A program made the position numbers and the translations under genes. This document shows positions 24,390-34,677 of a DNA stretch of 64,000 nucleotides, one piece after another (position 1 is the first letter of the stretch; every line of letters begins with the position of its first letter). A model generated the notes under the pieces. That model saw nothing but the letters and a program-made list of their open reading frames with translations. It was not told the origin of the DNA and searched no databases. Source of the stretch: Pycnopodia helianthoides (Eukaryota > Echinodermata > Asteroidea > Forcipulatida > Asteriidae); NCBI GenBank assembly GCA_032158295.1, contig CM063243.1:5650948-5714947 (forward strand), read 5' to 3'.

Positions 24390-24734
24390 GGCGACTTAAC
24401 CCACACCTGTGACGTCATGCTATTGTTCCAGCGCTCCATTATTTCGCACGAATGGCGCGATATTGTTTAATATAAGTAAAGCGTTTTGTATGTACTATGT
24501 AACCATGTTCACTCCAGTGAACACCAGTGGTGCTTGTACATGGTCGATGGATGAAGACCAACATTCAGGAAATATTCTCAGTTCCTTCGACAGTTGCACC
24601 ATGGATCAAAGCAAGAGTGACAGCGAAAGTGAATTTTTCCTTACTCAAAGTAAGATTAGTCAAGAAGAAACAGATCGAAAAAAAAACCTGCCACCTCATC
24701 TACTAGTAGTACTAAATACACCCCAACTTGAACG

Positions 24735-25253
24735 TTGGATGTCAAAGTTATAAAGACGGAAGACGGCTTAACCACAGATCTCTTTGTTAAACCCACAGAT
24801 AAACATCAATACCTCCACTCCACCAGCTGTCACCCGCGACACTGCAAAACCAGCATAGCCTACAGTCAGGCCCTCAGACTCCGTCGAATCTGTTCTAATG
24901 ATTCTGATTTTTTCCACCACTCGCAGGAACTTAAGAAACACCTTGTTTCCAGGGGTCATAGCTCCCTAGCAGTCCATCGAGCGATTCAGAAAGTCAAGGC
25001 TCGTTCTAGGGAGTCTGTACTCTCCAAAGGACCCAAGCAACAACGGAGTTCCAAGGGGAAAGTTCCTTTTGTTGTCACTTTTCACCCCTCACTTCCTCCC
25101 ATTCGTAAAATAACCAGTTCCAACCATCATATTCTTCACACATCAGATCGGCTTCAGCGTGCTGTACAGGAAGAACCCATAGTTGCCTTCCGACGCCCAC
25201 CCAGTCTCAGGGATCTCATCGTCCGGGCAGAAGTCCCCCCCCCCCCCCATTAA
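24735..25253 (+). pseudogene. Penelope-like reverse transcriptase, C-terminal part
   Basis: The frame reads LDVKVIKTEDGLTTDLFVKP (end of the palm), then TDKHQYLHSTSCHPRHCKTS, QALRLRRICS..., KKHLVSRGH, FVVTFHPSLPPI and RRPPSLRDLIVRA. This is the characteristic thumb/linker order of Penelope-like RTs. The preceding ORF (from about 24481, SMDEDQHSGNILSS...) joins at the wrong point, so the fingers and the catalytic aspartates of the palm have been deleted. The frame runs into a poly-C tract at 25236, where the DIRS element is inserted. Confidence 0.78.
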
Positions 25254-25254
25254 T

Positions 25255-25425
25255 CCTAAGATTAAACGAGTCTAATTTATTAGGCGAAGTTTGATTGGGA
25301 TTCTACCGACCATCATGACGAACGAAAGAGATTACGTGAGATAGCGCTTACCAGCCAGCAACCGTCATATTTTACAGCAAGTCTAAGTTTCCGTTGACCC
25401 AAGGGTGGGTTCTAACAAGGGAGGG
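25255..25425 (-). repeat. DIRS 3' inverted terminal repeat
   Basis: The outer 84 bp (25255-25338) are inverted exactly at 25426-25509. The next 34 bp (25334-25367, ACGTGAGATAGCGCTTACCA...) are shared, inverted, with the 5' ITR at 30161-30194. Both ITRs therefore share an inner part and differ in the outer part. Confidence 0.85.
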
Positions 25426-25567
25426 CACGTAATCTCTTTCGTTCGTCATGATGGTCGGTAGAATCCCAATCAAACTTCGCCTAATAAATTAGACTCGTTT
25501 AATCTTAGGGGGATTAATATCATCATTCCACCTCCCATCATGACGTCACTCCAGAGACCACGTGAGA
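25426..25567 (-). repeat. DIRS internal complementary region
   Basis: This joins complements of the two outermost ends of the element, as it would appear across a circle junction. In the DIRS replication model it templates completion of both ends and circularisation. It lies between the recombinase ORF and the 3' ITR, its standard place. Confidence 0.85.
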
Positions 25568-25792
25568 TGTTTAGAGTAACGGAACTTGACTTAAGAAGAG
25601 AAACAATAAAGAATTGAAACATTCCAATAAACAACCTGTAACACAGTTCTATCAACGGATTCAAACAACTTTATTGAATCAATTTGTATTTAAGATAACA
25701 ACACGACGGAATGAACATTTGTTCATATTATAGTACGTTTCTTATAATAAGCTTTGAACTGAACATTGTTTTTTCCCTTATAATTTGGAAAG

Positions 25793-26899
25793 CTACTTTC
25801 TTTGCAAAACTGCAGTAGAAAAATCAGGAGTTGTAATAATTGGTTTATTATAAAACCTCGCAAAAGTCTGTGCTCCAGACCAACCTGCTGTTAACAAAAT
25901 TGTTTGTATCGGTACTCCAGCAGTTGCAGCTGCAGAGGTCGATGCAGCCCTTGTACTGTGCGGTGTGAACTTTGACACATCAATCCCTGCAATATGTAGA
26001 GTGTCCCGGATCCACCTTCTTAAACTGTCTCTTGACAGTGCTCCGTATGGTTTCTGAAAACTTATAAATAATTTGCTTTCTTGAGCTCGGACAAACTGAG
26101 TGCGCTTAATATATTCTCTTAGATTATCAACTATGCACAATTTCTGGTTTTCGAGATACCTAGGCAGATTTATATCTGCTTGATGAACTCCTGGACGAGT
26201 CTGTTTTAACAAACATTGTACTCTTAGACAACACTCTGTGTCTGACAATTCTACATCGTGAACATGCAATAAATGTAATGTTTGCACTCGTTGTGCCGTC
26301 AGTATAGCTAGTAAAGTTACCACTTTTTTACTGAGCACTTTTAATGATATTTTGTCATTAGAGTCTATTGAATTAAAATAATTTAGCAATATTCCAACAT
26401 CCCAAATAGACTTGTAACGTGGAAACGTTGGCCTGCTGTTGAAAACACCCCTCATGAACATTGAGGTAAGTGCATGGTTTCCTAATTGAGTGCCATCTAT
26501 GGGCAAAGTAATTGCTGACATTGCCGATCTGGCAGTATTAATGGAGCTGTAACTTAGTCCAGCATCAAACAATTCTGCTAAGAATGTTAAGGCATTGCCT
26601 ATGGTTGGTTTTATGGGGTTGATATCTCCCCGAAAACAAAATAACTCCCATTTCCTTAGGTAGCAAGAATATTGCTTTTTGGTCTCACTTCTCCATGAGG
26701 AGACAATAATGTCAGACACCCTGGCCGAAAGGCCCTTGTCTTTAAGACGTTCCCGGATAAATGGCAAGCTAGCAGACTCATCTTGGGATGAAGCGGGTGT
26801 ATTGCTTGCTTGTCTTGTGGCAATTCTAGTGGTGCCATGGAGGATGGGATTAGCACTGGGTCTGTCACTAGCATGTGCATCAGCCTTGGGTACCAACAT
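25793..26899 (-). CDS. DIRS tyrosine recombinase
   Basis: The 368-codon ORF is uninterrupted. An N-terminal SAM-like/core-binding half (SSWRSETKKQYSCYLRKWEL...FLAELFDAGLSYSSINTARS) is followed by the catalytic half. Visible catalytic positions are the first Arg in LTAQRVQTL, His and Arg in HSTRAAST (H-x-x-R), Trp in TAGWSGAQTF and the nucleophile Tyr in ARFYNK. The enzyme would integrate the circular cDNA without a target duplication. The start overlaps the RT/RNase H frame by about 240 bp, usual for DIRS elements. It is the only element ORF in this window with no break I can see. Confidence 0.9.
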   Translation of the reverse strand: MLVPKADAHASDRPSANPILHGTTRIATRQASNTPASSQDESASLPFIRERLKDKGLSARVSDIIVSSWRSETKKQYSCYLRKWELFCFRGDINPIKPTIGNALTFLAELFDAGLSYSSINTARSAMSAITLPIDGTQLGNHALTSMFMRGVFNSRPTFPRYKSIWDVGILLNYFNSIDSNDKISLKVLSKKVVTLLAILTAQRVQTLHLLHVHDVELSDTECCLRVQCLLKQTRPGVHQADINLPRYLENQKLCIVDNLREYIKRTQFVRAQESKLFISFQKPYGALSRDSLRRWIRDTLHIAGIDVSKFTPHSTRAASTSAAATAGVPIQTILLTAGWSGAQTFARFYNKPIITTPDFSTAVLQRK

Positions 26900-28635
26900 T
26901 GGGTAGGCCAGTTGGGTACTACCAGAAGCCCTTCGGCATTGTCGTCCATGATGTTCTTGAGAACTCTTCCGATTAAGCTGAAAGGTGGCAAAGCATAAAT
27001 TTTATAAGTTTTCCATGAGATCATAAATGCGTCTATAAGGCAAATGCTTCTGGGTCATGTTTCCAAGAAACATACGGCTTAATCTGATAATTCAATCTTG
27101 ATGCAAATAGATCAATATCAGGTTCAATAATTTGCCGACTTAACCATTGAAAAATTTGTGGCCTAAGCATCCACTCTGCATCTATATTTATATTCCTTGA
27201 TTCAATATCTGCGATTGTATTCTGTTTTCCACGAAATATGTGCAGCACTGAGCCACAGTTTGTGCTCTTTGGCCCACATCCATATTTGCTGTGTAAGTTT
27301 ATTACAGCTTTCTGAGTGCATTCCACACATGTTATTAATGTATGCAAGAGCTGTAGTGTTGTCAATATATAAACGTACATGGTCAGTTTTCAAATCTTTG
27401 CAAAACGATTTTACTGCAAAGAAAGATGCCAAAAGTTCCAAGTAGTTAATGTGAGCTTTGGATTCTTGAGGTGTCCAATGACCTCGCGTACGCATGCCAG
27501 TATTCTTGCACAATGCTCCCCATCCTGTCTTGGATGCATCTGTATATATTGTTATGTTTGGTTTTGAATTAACCTTTTGAATATAACTTGTGGCTTCATG
27601 GGATTCAATGTTTTTAATCCATCAGTTGAGGTCCTTTAATGCCTCCTGTGACAAACTCATTTGAGTATCATATGTACTGTCTTCTAATTGCAATGCTATA
27701 ATTTTCTCTTTTTCGAGATTTCGGTAAAAAAGTCGACCAAACATTACACCGGGAAAAGTTGATACTATCGTGCCAAGAACTTGGGCTACTTCTCGAACTT
27801 TAGGAGTGTCTTTTGTTTTCAAGGACCGACAAGAAATTTTTAAATTCCTTGATTTTTCTGGTGTCAAACTGACTGACAATTCCCTGGAGCTAAGCTCAAA
27901 CCCAAGAAAGGTTATTGTTTGTGTGGGAACGCAAACTGATTTCTGGTCATGAATTATGAACCCCGCTTGGGTCATAAGTTGTATAGTTGCCTTTAAGTTT
28001 TTGCAACATTCATCAAATGTCTCTCCGTATAATAAGGAGTCATCAATATAAGCCACTGATTGAAATCCTTGGCCTCTAAGGGCAGAATAAATTGGTTTTA
28101 ATACCTTTGTAAGTACACGTGGTGCTGAAGCAAGGCCATTTGGAAGACATGTGTATTGATAAACATTTGTTCCCCGCTGAAATTTGAGGTACTTTCTATG
28201 TTCATACGCAATTGGCACTGAATAATAAGCGTCACGTAAATCAATGGATCCCATGTGGCAATCTTTGGTCATCATGTGTATTGCAGACTGCAAAGTTTCC
28301 ATCCTAAAATGATGGTATTTCACATGTTTATTCAGTGCCTTTAAATTCAGTATCATTCTGTACGATCCATCTTTCTTTGGTCGTAGAAATATGTTTGAAA
28401 GAAATTCTTCAGGCTCATGAGTTGTGACTTCAATCACTCCTTTGGTCAACAATTTTGTAATTTCTTGTTGCACAAGCATTCCCCCGTGAGCACTTACGGC
28501 ATACTGCTTTGGTATGAATTGTTGTATTGGTGGCGTTTCAAACTCAATATTCATTCCTTTTACAATATTTAAAATATTTTGGTCAGAAGTTAGCCTTTTC
28601 CAAGTGGGCAAATAATATTTGATTCTGCCTGCCAC
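26656..28635 (-). pseudogene. DIRS reverse transcriptase / RNase H (broken)
   Basis: 28635-27622 reads through the RT with LRPKKDGSYRMILNLKALN, DLRDAYYSVPI and the active site VAYIDDSLLYG. An in-frame TGA at 27622-27624 falls in a conserved spot (...LN*WI), and the frame resumes as YTDASKTGWGALC..., the RNase H start. Two single-base shifts follow, near 27235 (in AAHI..GKQN) and near 27040 (after HDPEAFAL). The last part (27024-26656: FMISWKTYKIYALPPFSLI...) is the conserved region beyond RNase H. Autonomous replication is therefore not possible from this copy. Confidence 0.88.
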
Positions 28636-28703
28636 GAATGAGTTTATTTTACCTTTACACGAGTTACTGACCTTGCCGCCCTGTAATGATGTGCTTTGGG
28701 CAG

Positions 28704-29995
28704 TTAGGATGCCTGGGTGCTTTGGCCCCGTCTGTTGTACGGTCGTTTTCGGACATAGCTTCTGGAGGGGTAGTGGCCCCTTTGGTTGTACTGGTTGTAC
28801 TGGGTTCCTCCGTACTTTTTTGCCTGAGTATGATATCTGCTTGCAGAGTTGTAGCCAAAGCCTCTGCGGTGGCCCGAACCTCGGAAATCACCACCTCGGC
28901 CAATTTTGTGCCCTACTTTATTAGTAGCATTAATGTCCTTGATTTCTTTAGTCAAATCATCCCCAAACAGTAACTTTGTGATGGGAACAGATGGCGCACA
29001 TAGGCGCTGGTACTGGGCATTCAAATCAGGACGCATGAGTTCCCTTCTACGAAGGTTTAGTTCAATATTGGCATCAAAGTCATTGAGTCCATAGCTAATT
29101 TAACGTCTTCTTTTGCGTTATTATTTGTGGACAACAGTTTGTCCGTCAGTTGAAGCAATGGAACAAATGCAGAAACTAGTAGCTTTTGTAGCCTTATGAG
29201 CTTCAGATCTCTAGACCGAGTGCTTGGTTTAAGTAATGCCCAGATCTCTGGGTTTACTGTTGTCTTGATCAGTTCTTTGCAATTCTGCGGCCGACAATAC
29301 AATTTCTGTTTGTCTATCAATTTCTCATCTGACAACTTGGTAGTGAGTATTTTACTCGTCATGACTGCAAGTTTGTCTGTTATTTTAGGGCCAACCTTAT
29401 CAAGTGCTTCGTACTCTTGTTCTATTTCGCCCAACATATCATCTTCAGGGACTACTTCTCCCTCAGAAAGGAGATGGTTTAGTTCTGCTTCACTATCAGA
29501 TTCGTTTGTGGCCGAGTCTGGCACAATAATGGCTGATTTCAGCTTTTTGGCCATTGGACCTGCACTAGTCATACTAGTACTTGTACTCGGCACATCACGT
29601 TTCATATGCATTTCTTGCTTCTTGTTCGCAGTCTGGAATGCGCTGGTCAATTCAGCAAACCCAGCTTGCATTGTTTGTATTAAACACCCTCTAAGCTCCT
29701 GCCACGGTTGGGTGGAGGTAGCCAAAGGATCTATGGGCTGTGCCCTGTCCCCCATTTTCGCCTTTTTTGACATTTTTGTCCTGTTTTTTGGCCTTGTTTT
29801 CTTCACCACAGATTTTATTGGAAACGATAACCCTGATTGTTGAGTCGGAGAAATAGCCATTGGGCTGTATCCTGTAGGCTCTGCGGAAGATTGCTCCCTG
29901 GCCTCAAAAACCCTATGCCGTGATGGTGTTGGGTGTGGCGACAAATCTGATAAACCGTCCAATTCTAGGACGCTGTCAACAAATGCTTCAGCCAT
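28704..29995 (-). pseudogene. DIRS gag-like ORF1 (frameshifted)
   Basis: The ORF starts MAEAFVDSVLELDGLSDLSP and is rich in Ser/Pro/Lys at first, then acidic (DSATNESDSEAELNHLLSEG). It continues to a conserved segment where the frame shifts by one base around 29060-29110. After the shift it reads LRRRELMRPDLNAQYQRLC, LFGDDLTKEIKDI and a Gly/Arg/Tyr-rich tail (GRGGDFRGSGHRRGFGYNS...), typical of a nucleic-acid-binding C-terminus. There is no CCHC knuckle, as in other DIRS gag proteins. Confidence 0.75.
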
Positions 29996-30160
29996 AATAT
30001 TGGCAGCAGAAGTAATACAGAGTTATTATGTTTTACCTTATAACAATTTGTTACTGCAAGTAGAGCATGTACTGTGGGTACACAAGCTTTGGCCTGTGTG
30101 CACTGAGTAACGACGGAGCAGGACGGATACGTCCGTTCTGCAGCTGGCTAGATCGCACAA

Positions 30161-30246
30161 TGACGGTTGCTGGCTGGTAAGCGCTATCTCACGTGGTCTC
30201 TGGAGTGACGTCATGATGGGAGGTGGAATGATGATGTTAATCCCCC
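30161..30246 (-). repeat. DIRS 5' inverted terminal repeat
   Basis: On the minus strand it begins GGGGGATTAACATCATCATT. The outer 60 bp (30187-30246) are inverted at 25508-25567 with one mismatch. The inner 34 bp (30161-30194) match 25334-25367 inverted. Confidence 0.85.
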
Positions 30247-30247
30247 T

Positions 30248-30688
30248 TTGCCACAGGGTACTTTTAGGTGTTCCAACACATCAAAATGCATCGTTTGTAG
30301 ACAACACATCAGGGAATCTGACTCCTTTACCAGCCATACAGGTGGTACCACCCATAAGACAAGGGGTCATGTCACCTGCACCACAACTAATGTAATCTAT
30401 CTAATATCTTGCAGAGTTTGTGGTGTTCAATACATAGGTGAAACAAGAACTACAATGAAGAGGCGTTTCTACGGCCACAGATCAACAGTCAACACCCACA
30501 AGCTGGATACACCTGTAGGACACCACTTCAATCTTCCTAACCACTCCATTTTTGACATGAATTTACAGGGCATTGAGGCACTAGGTAACTCCAGAGAGAC
30601 TGTCCGTCTGAGTAGGGAGAAATTGTGGATAAGGCGCATAAAGACCATTCAACCCCATGGTTTGAACATCCAAGAAGGAAATGACTAA
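30248..30688 (+). pseudogene. Penelope-like GIY-YIG endonuclease domain
   Basis: The frame reads FRCSNTSKCIVCRQHI, then VIYLISCRVCGVQYIGET (GIY/YIG motifs in the variant form usual for Penelope-like elements) and MKRRFYGHRS (conserved Arg). LSREKLWIRRIKTIQPHGLN follows, with the catalytic Glu region, and the stop is at 30686-30688. It is the direct continuation of the RT frame ending at 25253. It nicks target DNA in active elements. The coding frame itself is intact, but it is separated from its RT by the DIRS insertion. Confidence 0.85.
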
Positions 30689-31000
30689 TAACCCTTTGTC
30701 TTTGCCTTCTCCCTTTCCCCCCACAGATATCCATATTTTTAGTCTGCCCTATTAACTATTTACTTATTTACTTTTCTTCCAACCTTCCATTTTGTCCTTT
30801 GTGTTTCCAACTTCTTGTGGTCTAGCCATCCCCTTCCCTCCAACCCCCCCCCCCCTTTGTCTTCATAATCCCTGCTTACCCCCTGCTTTTTCTGAATGCT
30901 TCTTGCTTTTCTCTCTCCACTCTCTCTGTTCATGTTTTTCCACTTGACTGCTTTTGTCCCCCTTGTGTGCATGTATGTGTGTTGTCTTGTCATTTAGCCT

Positions 31001-31040
31001 TCGAGAAAGACTCTGCTAGGGTCGAAACGTCAGGCCAATA
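31001..31040 (+). ncRNA. Possible hammerhead-ribozyme remnant of Penelope-like element
   Basis: TCGAGAAAGACTCTGCTAGG is followed by GTCGAAACGTCAGGCC. A short GAC...GTC stem followed by CGAAAC and GUC resembles the 3' half of the type I hammerhead motif known from Penelope-like elements. The CUGAUGA half is not intact here, so activity is doubtful. Confidence 0.3.
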
Positions 31041-31491
31041 ACTAATTTTTTTGCATTTATACTACAGGTCCTTTTGGTTGGTAAGCAGTTTGCAACAGCT
31101 AATTCTTATTTCTCAGAAACAACAAATCTGACTTTATTGCCCACATAAGGAATGTTGTTGTGGACTAATATTTTTGAACATGTCTCAACTAAATATAAAT
31201 TTAATAATGTGGCTGTTGTTCAAATGTGGAAAGTCTCTATATTATATAGAGACTTACGACCGTTTTGTAAAAAAAATGCGTAGCTCTAACTGTCGTCGAA
31301 AACGATAACAAAATTGTTCTATGATGTCATGCACTTTATTCCTTCTTTCTATTATTTTGCACGACTGGCGTATTATCCACATATGCGCCTTTTCGACCCG
31401 TTTGCACAATGGGTGAAATGTACCCATCGCGCCATTCGTGCGAAATAATGGAGCACTGGAACAATAGCATGACGTCACAGGTGTGGGTTAA

Positions 31492-32562
31492 ATATGTATA
31501 TGCACTTTGACCTTGCAATAGAGAAACGAGAAACTGCATGTAGGCCATGCACAGGGCGCGCGGTATTTGAAACGCTCATTTGATATGCAGCAAAATATGT
31601 ACTGTTGAAAGTAGCATGTTGTAGTGATGGCCATACGAACATGATCCAAACAGTCTTGAGTTCACCTCTCTTTGTGAACACATATCAGTGAGTTAGGCCT
31701 ACAATGCAGTAAATTATCCTGCTACAGAAAATCAATGTTATTGCTACACAAAAATCATCATTCGAGTGTAGGTGTAGTGCATGGTAGAATTGTTTCATTG
31801 CCAATAGTTTATTTTCAGGGCATGTCGGATGGTAGAATGCCGTATTAATTCAAATAATAAAAAGATAATATTTTTCAAATTACATGTTTGACATCGACAA
31901 ACAAGATTCAAACGTCCAATAACAATGATCAACCGATAAACCTAATTCCGACTGCAAGCAAAATGCATATCATTTAGCTTGAATAATTTCAGAATCACTT
32001 GCTAAATGCGTTGATAATGCGATAGAAGCCATATTATGGTGGTCAATCAAAACGAGAGTTCATGCGATGTAACACAGCTAGCATGCACAACAACACACAA
32101 TGTCAAGCTCGTCTCGACGACCCCGTGACCTTTCACATCTTGCTTGTCTTGCAAGCTTGTCATTTATTCACTAATATGAATAATACATGACTTGATGCTT
32201 CATTACCATAATTTGGCCACGCCCTCTAAAACAAGATATCCAAGACGTTACTACAACCAGTCGTCAAACCGCGACGAATTCAAGAAGAAAAGCGCGCCCT
32301 CTGTCGGGTTATCACGAGTATGAGATAGTGACGTCTTGGACCAAGACTAGATGCATGCCTGTGCACGCTACACAATAGAAAGTCCGGGTGGATAAAAAGG
32401 TCAGCGTCCGGCTGCCAGCGGGGACGAGCAACATGTTATTTATTTCACTTGGCCTTAAATCTGTTTTTCTTTTTTTTATCCCGGGGATTACAGTTTATTG
32501 CTCTCTTATCAGCTGATCAGCGCAAGAATTTTTATTTATTTGATGAATGGTAAAACAAATAC
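31492..32562. other. Unassigned intron sequence between retroelements
   Basis: I recognise no gene. The last ~60 bp before the Gypsy LTR (GCTGATCAGCGCAA...TTTATTTGATGAATGGTAAA) recur in diverged, interrupted form at about 43335-43440, downstream of the element. The ATAC at 32559-32562 is the left target duplication. Confidence 0.5.
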
Positions 32563-33290
32563 TGTGGCGAAAAATGCCATGTGTAATTAAGATAAACAAC
32601 TATTTATTTCAATGTTTCATTTCTATTGTTCTTTCCTTGCAGAAATATTCTTGCATGCTTGTGACACCCAGCTAGGTGCCGTTTCGATTATGTGGCTGCG
32701 CTGTGTTGTGCTCTTGAGTATTCTTAATGAGGCACACATGACGCAGGCTCAAGAGTACGAGCGCGCGCCAGCTGAAGTGGAGCAAGCTACCGTAGAAAGG
32801 TGTTTGTGATTGGTCAATAATTTAGTGCGCTTTGATCACCGCGTATGTAACAGAAGTGCGTGTTGCGCATATGCACTTCTGACGGCTATAAATTCAGCTG
32901 CAAACTCATTTTCCAGGGACTTTTTCTTTGAACAGTCCTCACCACAAGACCAAAGACACAAAGACCATTCTAATCAACATGTAATGCCTATAATTATAGG
33001 GTTGAAGTCCACGCTACCAATACAATTGAAGGCTCGTAATAAATCATACTCGTACAAGTACCATTAGTTTCAGCATTAGTTAAATAACAAGTGAATGTTG
33101 TATGAATAAGGAATTGGAGACAATAAATTAATATAGATCTTTGGTTGACAGTAACCCTCTGTTTTCAACATGTCTTATTATGTCGAGTAGATAAGGTTTT
33201 CTCCCCATAACATTTCTCCTTGGAGTTTCATCGGATGATACCGACTCTTCTCCCCTAGGCACAAGCAAGGGTGGGGTCGGAATCGTTACA
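32563..33290 (+). repeat. Gypsy 5' LTR
   Basis: 728 bp, TGTGGCG...TCGTTACA. A TATAAA box is at 32887-32892 and AATAAA at 33038-33043, consistent with U3-R-U5 order. Against the 3' LTR I count one substitution, a 1-bp A-run difference and a 6-bp indel (ACAAGT at about 33053). Confidence 0.95.
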
Positions 33291-33292
33291 TT

Positions 33293-33310
33293 TGGTGGCA
33301 GCGGTGGGAT
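33293..33310 (+). promoter_or_regulatory. Primer binding site, tRNA-Leu
   Basis: TGGTGGCAGCGGTGGGAT starts two bases after the LTR. Its complement, ATCCCACCGCTGCCACCA, is the 3' end of the animal tRNA-Leu (AAG/TAG) type including CCA, over all 18 bases. Confidence 0.88.
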
Positions 33311-33399
33311 GATCTCAATTACTGGTGAATTTAAGAATTTAAAGTAAAGAAAGGAGAATTAAAGACTTTAAAAATTGACGGAAAAAGGCATTGATAAAC

Positions 33400-34677
33400 A
33401 TGGAAAGTCCAGTGCAAGAGATCCAAAACGAATCCTTTGGTGAAGCTTCAAGGGAAGATGAAAATAATATTTCCATTGCAAGTTCTAGTGATGAAATAAA
33501 GATTACAGAGAGCGGTGATTCAAGACTATCAGTGTCAACTTCAAGTGAGAATTCCCCGGAAAAGAAATTAATTAAACAGGGACAAGCAGTTCTAGACAAA
33601 ATGAAGGCAGAATGTGAAATCCTTCAAAGAGAGTTGAATGGCGCAAACGAAGAAAGAGAACAAGTCAAAGAATACAAAGCACAGAAGGACCAAACAAGAA
33701 AGCCAGAAAATAGAGATCGTGATGCAAAAGTAAAAATAAAGCCAACCAATTATGACGGGTCCAGTTGCTGGAATGACTATGCCGTTCAATTTGAGATGCT
33801 ATCCGAGATGAATGATTGGGATGACGAGGCCAAAGCCGTGTATCTCGCAGCCAACTTAAGGGGATCGGCACAGTGTGTTTTAAGTGACTTGGATGATGAA
33901 AGCCGTCACGATTAAAGAGCTCTAGTGACAGCCTTGGACAACAGATTTGGCTCAAATAATCAAAAAGAACTTTTTCGAGTACAGTTGAAAAACAGACAAC
34001 GAAAGAGGGAGGAAACTTTGCCCGAGTTGGCTCAAGTTATCAGGCGACTGACACGTCTTGCATATCCAACAGCAACATACGGCTTACAAGAAACATTGGC
34101 AAAGGAGCATTTTATTGACGCTCTCTCTGAAAGTGACGTGAGATGGCGAGTATTCCAGTCAAAGCCAGAGAGTCTAGCTGATGCAGTTCGTATTGCAGTT
34201 GAACTGGAGGCATTTCAAGCGGCCGATCGTCAACGTGGAGTAAATCGGAAAATAGCGAGAGTTGTTTTCCCAGAGCAAGATAAAGAGGAGCAAGCTACAG
34301 AAATCAAGGAAATAAAGAATAAAATTCTCTCACTGTCCAATGAGCTTGGCTGTTTGACAAATGCAATCAAGAACATGGTGAATACACACAGAGAGGAAAC
34401 TGATTGCGCACGGCAAGACAAAGTGACCACGCCTGAGCAAGGTGACAAGACATACAAGCAAGATAGACAGAGCTGGAAACGCAGAGAAGGGAGAAACAGA
34501 GGACCTCTCATTTGTTGGAATTGCAATGAGATCGGTCATTTTGCACGCGAATGTCCGAAACCTAAGCATCAGAGATATATGGGCCAACAAGAAATACATC
34601 CGGGAAACGGACAACAGCCGACTTCGTGGTCAAGCAGGCGGCTGGGAAATCAAGGAGTGATGATGGACCGACAGTAA
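33400..34677 (+). pseudogene. Gypsy gag (one nonsense codon)
   Basis: It starts MESPVQEIQNESFGEASRED. A Lys/Glu-rich coiled stretch leads into the capsid region (KIKPTNYDGSSCWNDYAVQF...YLAANLRG). An in-frame TAA at 33913-33915 interrupts the sequence in the conserved capsid part, and the same frame resumes as ALDNRFGSNNQKELFRVQLK. Near the C-terminus is a CCHC knuckle (CWNCNEIGHFARECPK). The gag stop is at 34675-34677, 52 bp inside the protease frame. Confidence 0.88.

Larger units (their letters stand above)
25255..30246 (-). mobile_element. DIRS-type tyrosine-recombinase retrotransposon
   Basis: This 5-kb element lies on the minus strand: gag-like ORF (29995-28704), RT/RNase H (28635-26656 with breaks), tyrosine recombinase (26899-25793). 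Its ends have the full DIRS layout. The 5' ITR is at 30161-30246. The 3' ITR is at 25255-25425. An internal complementary region at 25426-25567 consists of the complement of the 3' end (84 bp, 25426-25509, exact to 25255-25338) followed by the complement of the 5' end (60 bp, 25508-25567, one mismatch to 30187-30246). No target duplication is seen, as expected for recombinase-mediated insertion. It is inserted in the poly-C tract of a Penelope-like element. Confidence 0.92.
24396..31491 (+). mobile_element. Penelope-like retroelement, internally deleted and split by DIRS
   Basis: Two 65-bp inverted repeats bound it: 24396-24460 and 31427-31491, one visible mismatch, with GACGTCATGCTATTGTTCCAG inside. 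Reading rightward, a short N-terminal ORF (24481-24752) is followed by the end of the reverse transcriptase (24735-25253), then the DIRS insertion (25255-30246). After that come the GIY-YIG endonuclease (30248-30688), a pyrimidine-rich 3' region, and a GTCGAAACGTC motif at 31021. The RT catalytic core is missing. The split coding sequence matches up across the DIRS insertion, showing that DIRS arrived later. Confidence 0.8.

Noticed and set aside
29196..29843. 215-codon plus-strand ORF
   Set aside because: It is the antisense shadow of the DIRS gag-like ORF on the minus strand.
32612..33067. Two ORFs in the 5' LTR (also at 42400-42849)
   Set aside because: They lie wholly inside both LTRs, span the TATA box and polyadenylation signal, and have no domain.
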